From assembly GCF_022533585.1 (NCBI RefSeq), contig NZ_CP092827.1, forward strand, positions 2,272,001-2,336,000: DNA of 64,000 bases, given 5' to 3'. How positions within the stretch are numbered: the stretch's first letter is position 1; each line of letters opens with the position of its first letter. Under the pieces are notes generated by a model that was not told the origin of the DNA, searched no databases, and saw nothing but the letters and a program-made list of their open reading frames with translations. A program made the position numbers and the translations under genes. The DNA is from Pseudomonas sp. LS.1a. GTDB taxonomy: Bacteria > Pseudomonadota > Gammaproteobacteria > Pseudomonadales > Pseudomonadaceae. This document shows, one piece after another, positions 36,724-44,996 of this stretch.

Positions 36724-37590
36724 ATGTCGAATTTCCGTGGTATCTGGGTCGCCCTCGTCACGCCATTGCGCGCCAATGAAATCGACTTTACTGGCCTGGA
36801 AAAACTGGTGAAGAAGCTGCTCGAAGAGGGTGTCGCCGGTTTTGTGGTATGTGGCACCACGGGCGAAGCGGCGGCGCTGTCCAAGGCCGAGCAACTGGCC
36901 GTGCTGGACGCTGTGCTGGCCTGGGTGGAACCGGGCAGGGTGGTGATGGGCCTGTCGGGTTACAACCTGTGCGAACTGTTGGCCTTCCAGGCTGAAATCC
37001 AGCAGCGTGAAATTGGCGGGCTTCTGGTCCCTGCACCGTGCTACATCCGGCCTTCGCAGGCCGGCATCGAGGCGTTCTTCAGCACCGTGGCGGATGCCGC
37101 CAGCGTGCCGGTGATCGTCTACGACATTCCCTACCGTACCGGGGTACGCATCGAGCGTGAAACCCTGCGCCGCATCGTGCGCCACCCGCGCATTGCAGCG
37201 GTGAAGGACTGCAGCGGTGATAGCGAGACCACCATGGCCCTGATCCAGGACGGCCACGCCCAGGTGCTGGCCGGTGAGGACGTTCAGATCTTCAACAACC
37301 TGTGCCTGGGCGGTGCGGGGGCCATTTCGGCTTCGGCGCATGTGCGGGCTGACCTGTACGTGCGCATGTTGCAGCAGGTCGACCATGGCGACTGGCTAGC
37401 CGCGCGAGGGACGTTTTACCAGTTGCTGCCGTGGATGAAAATGGCCTTTGCCGAGCCTAACCCGGCCGTGATCAAGGCAGCATTGCAGATGCAAGACCTG
37501 ATTGCTGACGAGCTGCGCGAGCCCATGCAGGCCTGCACGGAAACCACCCGGGGCAAGCTGCAAGGCGTGCTGGACTCACTCGGCGCCTGA
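36724..37590 (+). CDS. DapA-like dihydrodipicolinate synthase/aldolase family protein
   Basis: 288 aa class I aldolase of the DapA family. The substrate loop GTTGE is at residues 44-48, the tyrosine/arginine block reads YDIPYRTG, and the Schiff-base lysine is in AAVKDCSG near residue 162. The arginine of YDIPYRTG is the one that binds the dicarboxylate in true DHDPS, which favours 4-hydroxy-tetrahydrodipicolinate synthase activity, but N-acetylneuraminate lyase-like paralogues are hard to exclude by eye. It stands alone after the cellulose operon and converges with a GNAT gene, overlapping it by 15 bp. Confidence 0.85.
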   Translation: MSNFRGIWVALVTPLRANEIDFTGLEKLVKKLLEEGVAGFVVCGTTGEAAALSKAEQLAVLDAVLAWVEPGRVVMGLSGYNLCELLAFQAEIQQREIGGLLVPAPCYIRPSQAGIEAFFSTVADAASVPVIVYDIPYRTGVRIERETLRRIVRHPRIAAVKDCSGDSETTMALIQDGHAQVLAGEDVQIFNNLCLGGAGAISASAHVRADLYVRMLQQVDHGDWLAARGTFYQLLPWMKMAFAEPNPAVIKAALQMQDLIADELREPMQACTETTRGKLQGVLDSLGA

Positions 37591-38052
37591 GGCGGCTGCA
37601 GCACGTGGCCGCAAGGGCATTTCCATCGGCTGGTAGGTCAGTCCGGCGAACTCGCCCACTTCACCTGCCAGGTTGAAACCGTAGCGCTGGTAGGCCGGCA
37701 CCGAAGACAACGATGCCCTGACGGTGACGATTTCAGCCCTGGCATGCTCAAGCGCGGCGCTCATGAGGCGCGCGCCGATGCCTTGACGTTGGCACCTTGG
37801 TGCAATGAACAGCATCGCCACGTGGCGGCCTTCCTTGAGTTCGATCAACCCCGTGATGACACCGTCCACGATGCACACCAGTATCAGGTTGTCGCCCTGC
37901 ATGCGCTCGGCAAACGCCAGGGGCGCGGCCACCCTGGTGAAGGTTTCGATGCCTTGTGCCGACAGCGAGGGCGCGACCGCCTGCATGAAGGCATCCAGGC
38001 ACACGGCGCTGGCATGGGTGAGGTCGTCAGGGGTGAGTTTGCGTATTTGCAT
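37576..38052 (-). CDS. GNAT family N-acetyltransferase
   Basis: 158 aa. The acetyl-CoA-binding motif appears as LFIAPRCQRQGIGARLMSAALEHA (Q/RxxGxG/A type), with the usual VRASLSSVPAYQRYGF after it. The substrate is unknown. The ATG at 38052 is chosen because the fold starts at MQIRKLTPDD; an in-frame upstream start would add 12 residues. Its 3' end overlaps that of the DapA-like gene. Confidence 0.82.
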   Translation of the reverse strand: MQIRKLTPDDLTHASAVCLDAFMQAVAPSLSAQGIETFTRVAAPLAFAERMQGDNLILVCIVDGVITGLIELKEGRHVAMLFIAPRCQRQGIGARLMSAALEHARAEIVTVRASLSSVPAYQRYGFNLAGEVGEFAGLTYQPMEMPLRPRAAAASGAE

Positions 38053-38120
38053 GGCAGTCGTCCGTGTCTGGTATTGTCCTGTTGCCAACTTTAGCCTGTT
38101 ACTGGATCAAGGAGAGAGCC

Positions 38121-38732
38121 ATGACGACTTCACCGGAAAAGATCCTTTTCCTGCCCGGCGCCTCTGGCAACGTTGCCTTCTGGCACCCGGCCGCCGCGGC
38201 GATGAGTACGCCAGCAATCGTCCGGCACCTGGGCTGGCCCGGTTTCGGCAACGTACCAGCCAACCCGAATGTTTCCTGCCTGCAGCACCTCGCAGCCCTT
38301 GCCCTTGGCGAAGTCGACAGGCCCACGGCCTTGGTGGCGCAGTCCATGGGTGGGGTGGTTGCGGTGCTCCTTGCGCTGGAGCGCCCAGCGTTGATTACGC
38401 ACCTGGTCCTGAGCGTGACTTCAGGCGGCATGGACCTTTCTGCCTTTGGTGCTGCTGACTGGCGTGCAGAATTCGAAGCGGAGAACCCCAAGCTGCCGCG
38501 CTGGTTTCTCGATGACCGCACTGATCTGACGGCGCGCCTCTGCGAGCTGCGCATGCCTGTACTGCTGTTATGGGGAGGTTCAGACCCGATCAGCCCTGTC
38601 GCTGTTGGCGAGTGCTTGATGCAGTTGATACCAAACGCCAGCCTGCAGGTGTTTGCCGATGCCGGCCATGACCTTGGCCATAGCCATGCCGAAGCGGTCG
38701 CGCGCCTGATTGACGCGCACCTTGCTTCCTGA
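38121..38732 (+). CDS. Alpha/beta hydrolase
   Basis: 203 aa, short for the family. The oxyanion-side FLPGASGNVAFWHP, the nucleophile elbow AQSMGG (S about residue 74), the acid in LLWGGSDPIS and the His in DAGHDLGHSHAE form a plausible triad. The start has a good AAGGAGAG site eight bases before the ATG. It may be a thioesterase- or lactonase-like enzyme; the substrate is unknown. It converges with the fusion gene at 38741. Confidence 0.8.
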   Translation: MTTSPEKILFLPGASGNVAFWHPAAAAMSTPAIVRHLGWPGFGNVPANPNVSCLQHLAALALGEVDRPTALVAQSMGGVVAVLLALERPALITHLVLSVTSGGMDLSAFGAADWRAEFEAENPKLPRWFLDDRTDLTARLCELRMPVLLLWGGSDPISPVAVGECLMQLIPNASLQVFADAGHDLGHSHAEAVARLIDAHLAS

Positions 38733-38740
38733 CGGTCGTT

Positions 38741-40435
38741 TCAAGCTGCCGTAGCCACGACCGGCCTGGCCTCGCCGATCAGGATATCCTCGAAAAACGC
38801 TCCGACCGGCTCGGTAGGGTGGCACAACTGAATCTCCAGCACCCACACCACCTCGCTCGGGACGATTTCCACCTCGGCCAGTTTGTCCTGCCCATACAGT
38901 ACATGCGGGAAGTCGGCGATGCGATGCCCAGCCAGGTTGCGTTCCAGCTGCCAGCCTTTCGCCTGGGCACTGCGCTCGGCGAAGTCATACAGCTCGCGCC
39001 CGGTCAGGCCACGCCCCCAGGCCTGGCGGGTTTCGTCGAACACTTCATGCAGTGCCTTGACGCAGGCGTGGTGCAGGTCGTGCTGGCCAAACACGAAGGT
39101 GTCGCCATAGTCGCCTTCATAGCCATCCCATACCGGGCCGACATCGACCACGACGATATCCGTGGTACGTAATACGCGTTGCAGATCAATACCTTGGCGC
39201 GGCGTGCGCACGGTGTCGTCGCCAAAACGGATGTAGGTCGGGTGCCAGGTGTGCGATGCGCCCATCGCCTGCAAGGTCTGTGCGGCCATCTCCAGCGCCT
39301 GGGCAGTGGTCATCCCGACTTGTAGCTGGCTGGCGATCGCCGCCACGGCCCGTACCGATTGCTCGCGGGCCGCGAGCATGCCGTCCAGCGAGTAGCGCGA
39401 GCCGACTTTTTCCAGCACCGGGTGCAATGGGTTGGTCGTTGAAGCCTCGGGCACCAGTGCGCCGCTGGCAACGAAAGCCTCGGCGACAAAGCGATGGGGC
39501 TGCAGGCCTGCCGCGAGGCACTGCTCGCGAGCCTGGCTGATCATCGCGGCATTACCGCAGGCATAGACCTGGGTGTCGGCCCAGCGATGGGCCTGGGCCA
39601 GCGCCACCTGCTGCACCCGCGCCTGGTCCGACAGCACCGGGTGCCAGTGAAAGTGAGCGTGTGCACGGCAGGCCTGGTCGAGAAATTCACGGTCATAGAA
39701 GTCTGCGTTCGATCTGCCGCCCCAGTACAACGTGACCTCGGCATCACCTGCCAGGGCGGTCAGCAGCAATGGCTTGATGCCGGCGTAACCTGTACCGGTG
39801 GCGAACAGCACCAGGGGGCGTTGGTCCTCATGCTGCCAGGTGCAGGCACCCACCGGTCCTTCAAGCTTCAAGGTGTCACCTGCTTGCAGGGTTGGCAGCA
39901 GGTGTTCGGTAAACAGGCCGCCACTGACCTTGCGGATGTGAAACACCAGTTGCCCCTGGTCCTGGGCGGGCAGGTTGGCGATGGAAAAACAGCGGCTGTC
40001 GCCGTTGTCGAGCCGAAAGCGTACGTACTGGCCAGCCCGTACCACCAATGGCTGTGCAGGCTGCAGCACCAGTTCGACGATATCGGCGCTCAGTTCGCGT
40101 TTGCCGCGGACCTGTGCCTGGAGTTCCAGTGCCGGGGTTTCCAGGGACCAGCCGGGAATTTCCAGGCACATATCACTGCAGGCGTGGCTCTGGCACAGCA
40201 ACATTTCGTCGGCTGCCAGGGGGTAGCAGGGCGCGGGCGTGTCTGCTGCCCGCTGCTTGTCCCGATACTGCCCCGACACCACCTTGACCTTGCACGATCC
40301 ACAGGCGCCGCGGCGGCAGGAGAAGGGTACCGGCAGGCCGCTGGCGAGCATGGCATCGAGCAGCAACTCCTGGCTGGCGTCGAAGGTTTTGCCCGAGGGC
40401 GACAATTCAATGACATGGCGGTTTTGCATGAGCAC
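38741..40435 (-). CDS. Fusion of [2Fe-2S] ferredoxin-NAD(P)H reductase and M24-type metallopeptidase domains
   Basis: 564 aa uninterrupted frame. Residues 1-90 are a plant-type ferredoxin with C40, C45, C48 and C81. Residues about 100-320 are a flavin/NAD(P)H reductase with FAD motif RCFSIANLP, nicotinamide motif FATGTGYAGIKP and terminal YACGNAAM, as in phenol hydroxylase or CDP-6-deoxyglucoseen reductases. Residues about 348-564 have an M24 (methionine aminopeptidase/prolidase) fold with all five metal ligands in order: D431, D442 (the expected 11 apart), H504 plus H511 (the expected 7 apart), E534, E549. I know no standard enzyme with this arrangement. It may join redox chemistry to cleavage of a C-N or amide-type bond. 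It is divergent from a MocR regulator. Confidence 0.85.
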   Translation of the reverse strand: MLMQNRHVIELSPSGKTFDASQELLLDAMLASGLPVPFSCRRGACGSCKVKVVSGQYRDKQRAADTPAPCYPLAADEMLLCQSHACSDMCLEIPGWSLETPALELQAQVRGKRELSADIVELVLQPAQPLVVRAGQYVRFRLDNGDSRCFSIANLPAQDQGQLVFHIRKVSGGLFTEHLLPTLQAGDTLKLEGPVGACTWQHEDQRPLVLFATGTGYAGIKPLLLTALAGDAEVTLYWGGRSNADFYDREFLDQACRAHAHFHWHPVLSDQARVQQVALAQAHRWADTQVYACGNAAMISQAREQCLAAGLQPHRFVAEAFVASGALVPEASTTNPLHPVLEKVGSRYSLDGMLAAREQSVRAVAAIASQLQVGMTTAQALEMAAQTLQAMGASHTWHPTYIRFGDDTVRTPRQGIDLQRVLRTTDIVVVDVGPVWDGYEGDYGDTFVFGQHDLHHACVKALHEVFDETRQAWGRGLTGRELYDFAERSAQAKGWQLERNLAGHRIADFPHVLYGQDKLAEVEIVPSEVVWVLEIQLCHPTEPVGAFFEDILIGEARPVVATAA

Positions 40436-40446
40436 CTCGGGGCAAA

Positions 40447-40491
40447 TGGAGGTTCGATTGTTGCTATAGTCCAGGACCAGTAGAACCTCCA
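40447..40491. promoter_or_regulatory. Inverted repeat between the reductase/peptidase gene and its MocR regulator
   Basis: TGGAGGTTC at 40447-40455 and GAACCTCCA at 40483-40491 are perfect reverse complements with a 27-bp spacer that contains TATAGT (40465-40470), a -10-like sequence. The whole intergenic region is only 72 bp, so both divergent promoters must overlap this site. Binding by the adjacent MocR protein is likely but inferred. Confidence 0.6.
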
Positions 40492-40507
40492 GTTTTGGTT
40501 AATTCAC

Positions 40508-42007
40508 ATGGTCCAGCTTCGCAAATGGCAGCCGCTGCTCAAGCTCGACGGGGCGCAGCCGCAGGCTTCGTACAGGCAGATTGTCGAGGGCCTGGTCGCC
40601 GCGATCACCGAGGGCCGCCTGCGCCCCGGCACGCCGTTACCCGGCACGCGGGAAATGGCGCAACTGCTGAACGTCAATCGCAAGACGGTGATCCTCGCCT
40701 ACGAGGAAGCCGAGACCAAAGGCTGGCTGGAAAGCGTGCAACGCCGCGGCACCTTCGTCAGTCGGCAACTGGCAGTTGGCACCCTGCCCGAGCCCGATGC
40801 AGCGCGGCCCTTTGCCCTGGTGCTGCCAGAGGAGCCTGCCGTTGCCTACTTCACGGCCAACGAACAGGCTGCCGCGCAGCAGCATCGGCCGGGTGCGCTG
40901 TTTTTCGACAACGGCGCCTGTGACCACCGCCTGCTGCCGCAGACCGTTCTGCACCGCTATTACCGTAATGCCTTGCGCAACAGCTTCACCGCCAACACCG
41001 TGCGCCATGGCAGCGCGTGCAGCAGCCATTACCTGCGCAGCGCCTTGGCCGACATGCTGCGGCACAATCGCAGCCTGAACGTTGGCGCCGAGCATATCTG
41101 CCTGACCCAGGGCGTGCAGATGTCGCTGTACCTGGTGGCCAGCGTGCTGCTCAAGCCCGGTGACGTTGTGCTGGTCGAGCGCTTGAGCTATCCGCCCGCG
41201 TGGGAGATCTTCCGCCAGCTGGGTGCCCGGCTGGTCACCGTGGACCTAGATGACGAGGGCTGCCGGGTCGACCAGATCGATGCACTGTGCCGGCTGCACA
41301 AGGTGCGCATGCTGTACATCACACCCCATCACCAGTTCCCGACCACGGTCAGCCTGCCTGCCGGGCGCCGGCAGCAGTTGCTGGAGCTGGCGCGGCAGCA
41401 CGACTTTTGCGTGGTCGAGGAAGACTACGACCATGAGTACCACTTTGCCGGGCGGCCTTACCTGCCGCTGGCCAGCGACCGTCAGCAGCGGCATGTGATC
41501 TACATTGGTTCATTGTCCAAGTCCTTGGGCAGTACCTTCCGTTGCAGTTTCATCGTGGCGCCGGCGGAGGTGGCCGTGGTGCTCGAGCGCAGGGCGACGC
41601 TGACCCTGGGGCAGGGCGATGCGGTGATGCAGCAGATGCTGGCGGACCTGATCAATGATGGCGAGCTGAAGAAGCACTTGCGTCGGGTTGCGCGGGAGTA
41701 TCGTCAGCGTCGGGAGACCCTGTTGGCTTGCTTGCGCGATGCCTTTGGCGAGCAGGTAGCTGTAAAGGCACCGGAAGGCGGGCTGGCGCTGTGGGTGAGG
41801 TTTGCCGACTCGATCGATGTGGACCAACTGGTTGGCAAAGCGCTGGCGTTGGACCTGGTGGTACGCAGTGGCCGGCAGTTTTCGCCGTTCGGTCATGCGG
41901 AAAATGCCTTGCGCCTGGGGTTTGCCTCGCTGGACATGGATGAAATCCGGCTGGCTACGCAACGTTTGGCGCAAGCGGCGAAGGCGATTGCAACATCGGC
42001 CCTGTAG
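40508..42007 (+). CDS. MocR-type regulator: GntR HTH plus aminotransferase-like domain
   Basis: 499 aa. The N-terminal GntR winged helix (about 20-85) includes GTPLPGTREMAQLLNVNRKTV, then the PLP-dependent aminotransferase fold class I with the internal-aldimine lysine in GSLSKSLGSTFR and ITPHHQFPTTV. MocR proteins (GabR, PdxR, TauR) sense an amino-type ligand through PLP and control a divergent gene. Here the divergent target is the reductase/M24 fusion at 38741-40435, hinting that its substrate is amino-acid-like. Confidence 0.92.
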   Translation: MVQLRKWQPLLKLDGAQPQASYRQIVEGLVAAITEGRLRPGTPLPGTREMAQLLNVNRKTVILAYEEAETKGWLESVQRRGTFVSRQLAVGTLPEPDAARPFALVLPEEPAVAYFTANEQAAAQQHRPGALFFDNGACDHRLLPQTVLHRYYRNALRNSFTANTVRHGSACSSHYLRSALADMLRHNRSLNVGAEHICLTQGVQMSLYLVASVLLKPGDVVLVERLSYPPAWEIFRQLGARLVTVDLDDEGCRVDQIDALCRLHKVRMLYITPHHQFPTTVSLPAGRRQQLLELARQHDFCVVEEDYDHEYHFAGRPYLPLASDRQQRHVIYIGSLSKSLGSTFRCSFIVAPAEVAVVLERRATLTLGQGDAVMQQMLADLINDGELKKHLRRVAREYRQRRETLLACLRDAFGEQVAVKAPEGGLALWVRFADSIDVDQLVGKALALDLVVRSGRQFSPFGHAENALRLGFASLDMDEIRLATQRLAQAAKAIATSAL

Positions 42008-42046
42008 GCGCAACGGTCTTGCTCAAGCTCTAAAAGCTAGCGCAGT

Positions 42047-42296
42047 CCCTGTGGGAGATGGCCCAGCCCTTTGGGCTGCGCTGTCGCGTAGATAACTGAA
42101 ATCGCAAGCAGTCCGCGTACCCTGTGGGAGCGGCTTTAGCCGCGAAGAATCCAACGCGGTGCATGGCACCGGCTGCGCCGGTGTTCGCGGCTAAAGCCGC
42201 TCCCACAGGTATGGTGCAGGTTTCGGGTACCCTCGGTTCCTGTGGGAGCGGGCATGCCCGCGAACACCGGCAACGCCGGTGCCATCCACCGCGTTA
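42047..42296. repeat. Cluster of REP palindromes with one inverted copy of the conserved tail
   Basis: It contains a reversed tail (CCCTTTGGGCTGCGCTGTCG at about 42069-42088), a complete REP pair around 42123-42209 (GTGGGAGCGGCTTTAGCCGC and its inverted copy) and a third REP-like segment from 42240. The gene-like frames that cross it are artefacts. It separates the MocR gene from the LysR region. Confidence 0.85.
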
Positions 42297-42531
42297 CCTG
42301 ATCAGGCTTGAGCGGGCTATTTGCGCTGCCACACCTAGCCTTGTTCGCTGACCACCCAGGGCCTGTCCGCGGCATCGATAAGCACTTCACCCAGCGCTGC
42401 GCAGGGTTGTGGTCAAGCCAGTGCGCCTGCCCAGCGAGCACCTGCTCGGCAAGCGCGGTCAGCCGCAACGGCCGTTGTGTCCAAGACAGGTCGAGCAGGC
42501 CGTAGTGGCGGAATGCATTGATGGCGGGCAT
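42136..42531 (-). pseudogene. Possible truncated gene divergent from LysR, running into a REP cluster
   Basis: The frame has a strong ribosome site AAAGGAGTTGGC just before ATG at 42531 and about 78 plausible residues (MPAINAFRHYGLLDLSW..., RPLRLTALAEQVLAGQ, which resembles a winged-helix-like segment), then reads directly into REP sequence (from about 42296) until a stop at 42138. A real product would be about 78-131 aa. The good start next to a divergent LysR gene suggests a former target gene truncated by the repeat. Function unknown. Confidence 0.4.
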
Positions 42532-42636
42532 GCCAACTCCTTTGGGCTCTGTCCGCCGACAAAGCATCGACTTCCTCGGCCGATGAGGATAGCCTCGGCG
42601 CAATGCTGCCGAGCAGCCAATAGAAAAATCATCGCC

Positions 42637-43542
42637 ATGCCTGCAGGTTTTCCCGGGTTGCCCTCACTCAATGCGTTACGGGTGTTCGAAGTGGTGGCGC
42701 GTCACTTGAACTTCCGCCTGGCCGCCGAGGAGCTCGGCGTCACCCAAGCCGCCGTTGCCCAGCAGATTCGTGGGCTGGAGGCCGGTCTGGAGGTTCGCCT
42801 GTTCGAGCGTTTGCCGCGCGGCCTAGGCCTGACCGATGCCGGGCATGCCTACAGCACCAGCGTGCGCAGTGCCTTGGCGATGATCGACGAGGCCACGCGG
42901 CTGTTGCGTCCGGCGCCCTCCCATCTCACGGTCAGCGTAACGCCAACCTTTGCTTCGAAATGGCTGATCCCCAAGCTGGGGCACTTTGCCGAGCACAACC
43001 CCGAGATTGACTTGCGGGTGCTGGCCACCGACCGGCTTTCGCATTTTCATACCGATGGTGTGGACCTGGCCGTGCGTTATGGCCAGCCGCCGTTCGGTGC
43101 CGGGCTGAACGCCGAGTTGCTGATGGAGCCGCCGGTGGTCGCGGTGGCGAGCCCGGCGTTGTTGGCAGACGTGGGCTGGCCTGAGGGTTTTGCCGCCTTG
43201 CAGCGTTATGTGGCATTGCACGATGCGCACAACTTCTGGCCGCAGTTCTGCGCTGCGGTGTTCCCTGGCCACCCGACGCCCACGGCGAAGACCGTGCGCT
43301 TCAACCAGACCTCGCTGGCCATCGAAGCTGCCATAGGCGGGCAGGGCATTACATTGGCCAGCCATGCCTTCGTCAGCAACGATATCGCCGCCGGCCGGCT
43401 GGTGCAGGTGTTCCCCCAGCAACTGCGGCTGGACAAGGCGTTCTACCTGGTATGGCCGCGCAAGGGGCAGCCGCCAGCGGCCCTGCAAATCGTCAGGGCG
43501 TGGCTCAAGGCTCAGGCTGACGAAAGAAAAACTACTGGCTAG
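42637..43542 (+). CDS. LysR family transcriptional regulator (GcvA-like)
   Basis: 301 aa. The start PSLNALRVFEVVARHLNFRL with AAEELGVTQAAVAQQIRGLE is the GcvA/AmpR-type winged helix (first 65 residues). The effector domain has LTVSVTPTFASKWLIPKL. The start at 42637 is where homologous proteins begin; an in-frame upstream frame is artefactual. It may regulate the following SDR gene or the disrupted divergent frame. Confidence 0.88.
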   Translation: MPAGFPGLPSLNALRVFEVVARHLNFRLAAEELGVTQAAVAQQIRGLEAGLEVRLFERLPRGLGLTDAGHAYSTSVRSALAMIDEATRLLRPAPSHLTVSVTPTFASKWLIPKLGHFAEHNPEIDLRVLATDRLSHFHTDGVDLAVRYGQPPFGAGLNAELLMEPPVVAVASPALLADVGWPEGFAALQRYVALHDAHNFWPQFCAAVFPGHPTPTAKTVRFNQTSLAIEAAIGGQGITLASHAFVSNDIAAGRLVQVFPQQLRLDKAFYLVWPRKGQPPAALQIVRAWLKAQADERKTTG

Positions 43543-43631
43543 ACGAAGTCCGGCTGCCTCCCTGCGCACCTGTGTGGCTGCTAGTGTGAATGCACTTGCA
43601 AACACAGGGTTCCATCGCCGAAGGAGGCAAT

Positions 43632-44336
43632 ATGTCTGTGCAAAAGGTAGCAATCATCACCGCCGGTGGCAGCGGCATGGGCGCAGCAGCGGCACGTCGC
43701 CTGGCTGCCGACGGCTTCAAGGTCGGCATCCTGTCGTCCTCGGGCAAGGGCGAAGCACTGGCCAAGGAGCTGGGTGGTATCGGTGTTACCGGCAGCAACC
43801 AGTCGGTCGAGGACTTGCAGCGCCTGGTGGATGCCGTGGTCGGGAAGTGGGGGCGCGTCGATGTGCTGGTCAACAGCGCCGGCCACGGCCCGCGCGCGCC
43901 GATCCTGGAGATCAGCGACGAAGACTGGCACAAGGGCATGGACACGTACCTGCTCAATGTTATCCGCCCGGCACGCCTGGTGACGCCAGTCATGCAACGG
44001 CAGAAGGGGGGAGTGATCATCAACATCTCTACCGCCTGGGCATTCGAACCCAACGAAATGTTCCCCACATCGGCGGTGTTCCGCTCGGGCCTGGCGGCGT
44101 TCAGCAAGATCTTCGCCGACACCTATGCCGTGGACAACGTGCGCATCAACAACGTATTGCCTGGCTGGATCGACAGCCTGCCGGCCACTGAGCAGCGGCG
44201 CGACAGCGTACCGCTCAGGCGCTATGGCACCAGCGAGGAAATTGCCGCCACCATTGCATTCCTGGCCAGCGACGGGGCTGCCTATATCACCGGGCAGAAC
44301 ATCAAGGTCGATGGTGGCCTGACGCGCAGCGTCTGA
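43632..44336 (+). CDS. Short-chain dehydrogenase/reductase family protein with atypical active site
   Basis: 234 aa with a strong AAGGAGG ribosome site. Rossmann motif TAGGSGMG at residues 10-17 and VNSAG at 80-84 identify the SDR family, and the ending ITGQNIKVDGGLTRSV is standard. At the Y-x-x-x-K position, however, the sequence reads S147-A-V-F-R151; the catalytic tyrosine and lysine are both missing, while S133 is present. The glycine after the first threonine is also alanine. It may have a different chemistry or no dehydrogenase activity. It lies downstream of the LysR gene, same strand. Confidence 0.82.
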   Translation: MSVQKVAIITAGGSGMGAAAARRLAADGFKVGILSSSGKGEALAKELGGIGVTGSNQSVEDLQRLVDAVVGKWGRVDVLVNSAGHGPRAPILEISDEDWHKGMDTYLLNVIRPARLVTPVMQRQKGGVIINISTAWAFEPNEMFPTSAVFRSGLAAFSKIFADTYAVDNVRINNVLPGWIDSLPATEQRRDSVPLRRYGTSEEIAATIAFLASDGAAYITGQNIKVDGGLTRSV

Positions 44337-44342
44337 CCGCCC

Positions 44343-44741
44343 TCAGTACGCAGCCGTCGGCAGCACGCCGTCGCCCTGGGCCTTGTGCGCGGCTTCTATC
44401 AGCTGCAGGTTGCGGCTGCGTAGTGCGTGATTGTTGCCAACACGCAGGTTGGAGCGCTGCGCCAGGGTTTCGGCCTGTTCGTACAACCCTTGCTGAAGGC
44501 GCAGGACGCCAAGGTAGTGCAGGGTTGCCGGGTTGTTCGGCTGAATGTGCAGCGCGCGCTCCAGGGTGGCTGCCGCCTGGTCCAGTTGGCCGTCGGCATA
44601 CTGTTGCGAGGCGGTTTCGATCAGCACGGTCGAGGCATGGTTGCTGCGTGCCGGCGCGGAGCGCTCGCCGGCCAGTGCGCCTGGTGCCGTGATTGCGCTG
44701 AACAACAGGAGCAAGGCGGACAGAACAGGTGTGCTGGGCAT
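44343..44741 (-). CDS. Exported tetratricopeptide-repeat protein
   Basis: 132 aa. MPSTPVLSALLLLFSAITAPGALAG is a signal peptide; the mature part carries a TPR pair (YADGQLDQAAATLERALHIQPNNPATLHYLGVLRLQQG in parts). The ATG at 44741 is preferred because the signal peptide starts there, although a longer in-frame frame from 44837 exists. The role is unknown. It converges with the SDR gene (6 bp between stops). Confidence 0.7.
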   Translation of the reverse strand: MPSTPVLSALLLLFSAITAPGALAGERSAPARSNHASTVLIETASQQYADGQLDQAAATLERALHIQPNNPATLHYLGVLRLQQGLYEQAETLAQRSNLRVGNNHALRSRNLQLIEAAHKAQGDGVLPTAAY

Positions 44742-44996
44742 CGGCGGTAGACTCGGCAGGGCTTGGGCAAACCCCTGGCTGGAGGGCAAGGGGATGCTAT
44801 CGACCGAAGTGGAGCGTTGAAGTTCCCGCTTGGGCAATTTGTTGCCTGTTCCCCGCCCTTTGCCCTGGCAACATCTGTTCGGTTACCGCCCAAAACCGCA
44901 TTCCGGCGCCTCAAGCCTGCGTCAGTACCTCCGATAGCAGCACACCCACCATCGAATCATCGACCAGAAGTGGTGCCAACAAGGAGTACTGCCCGC

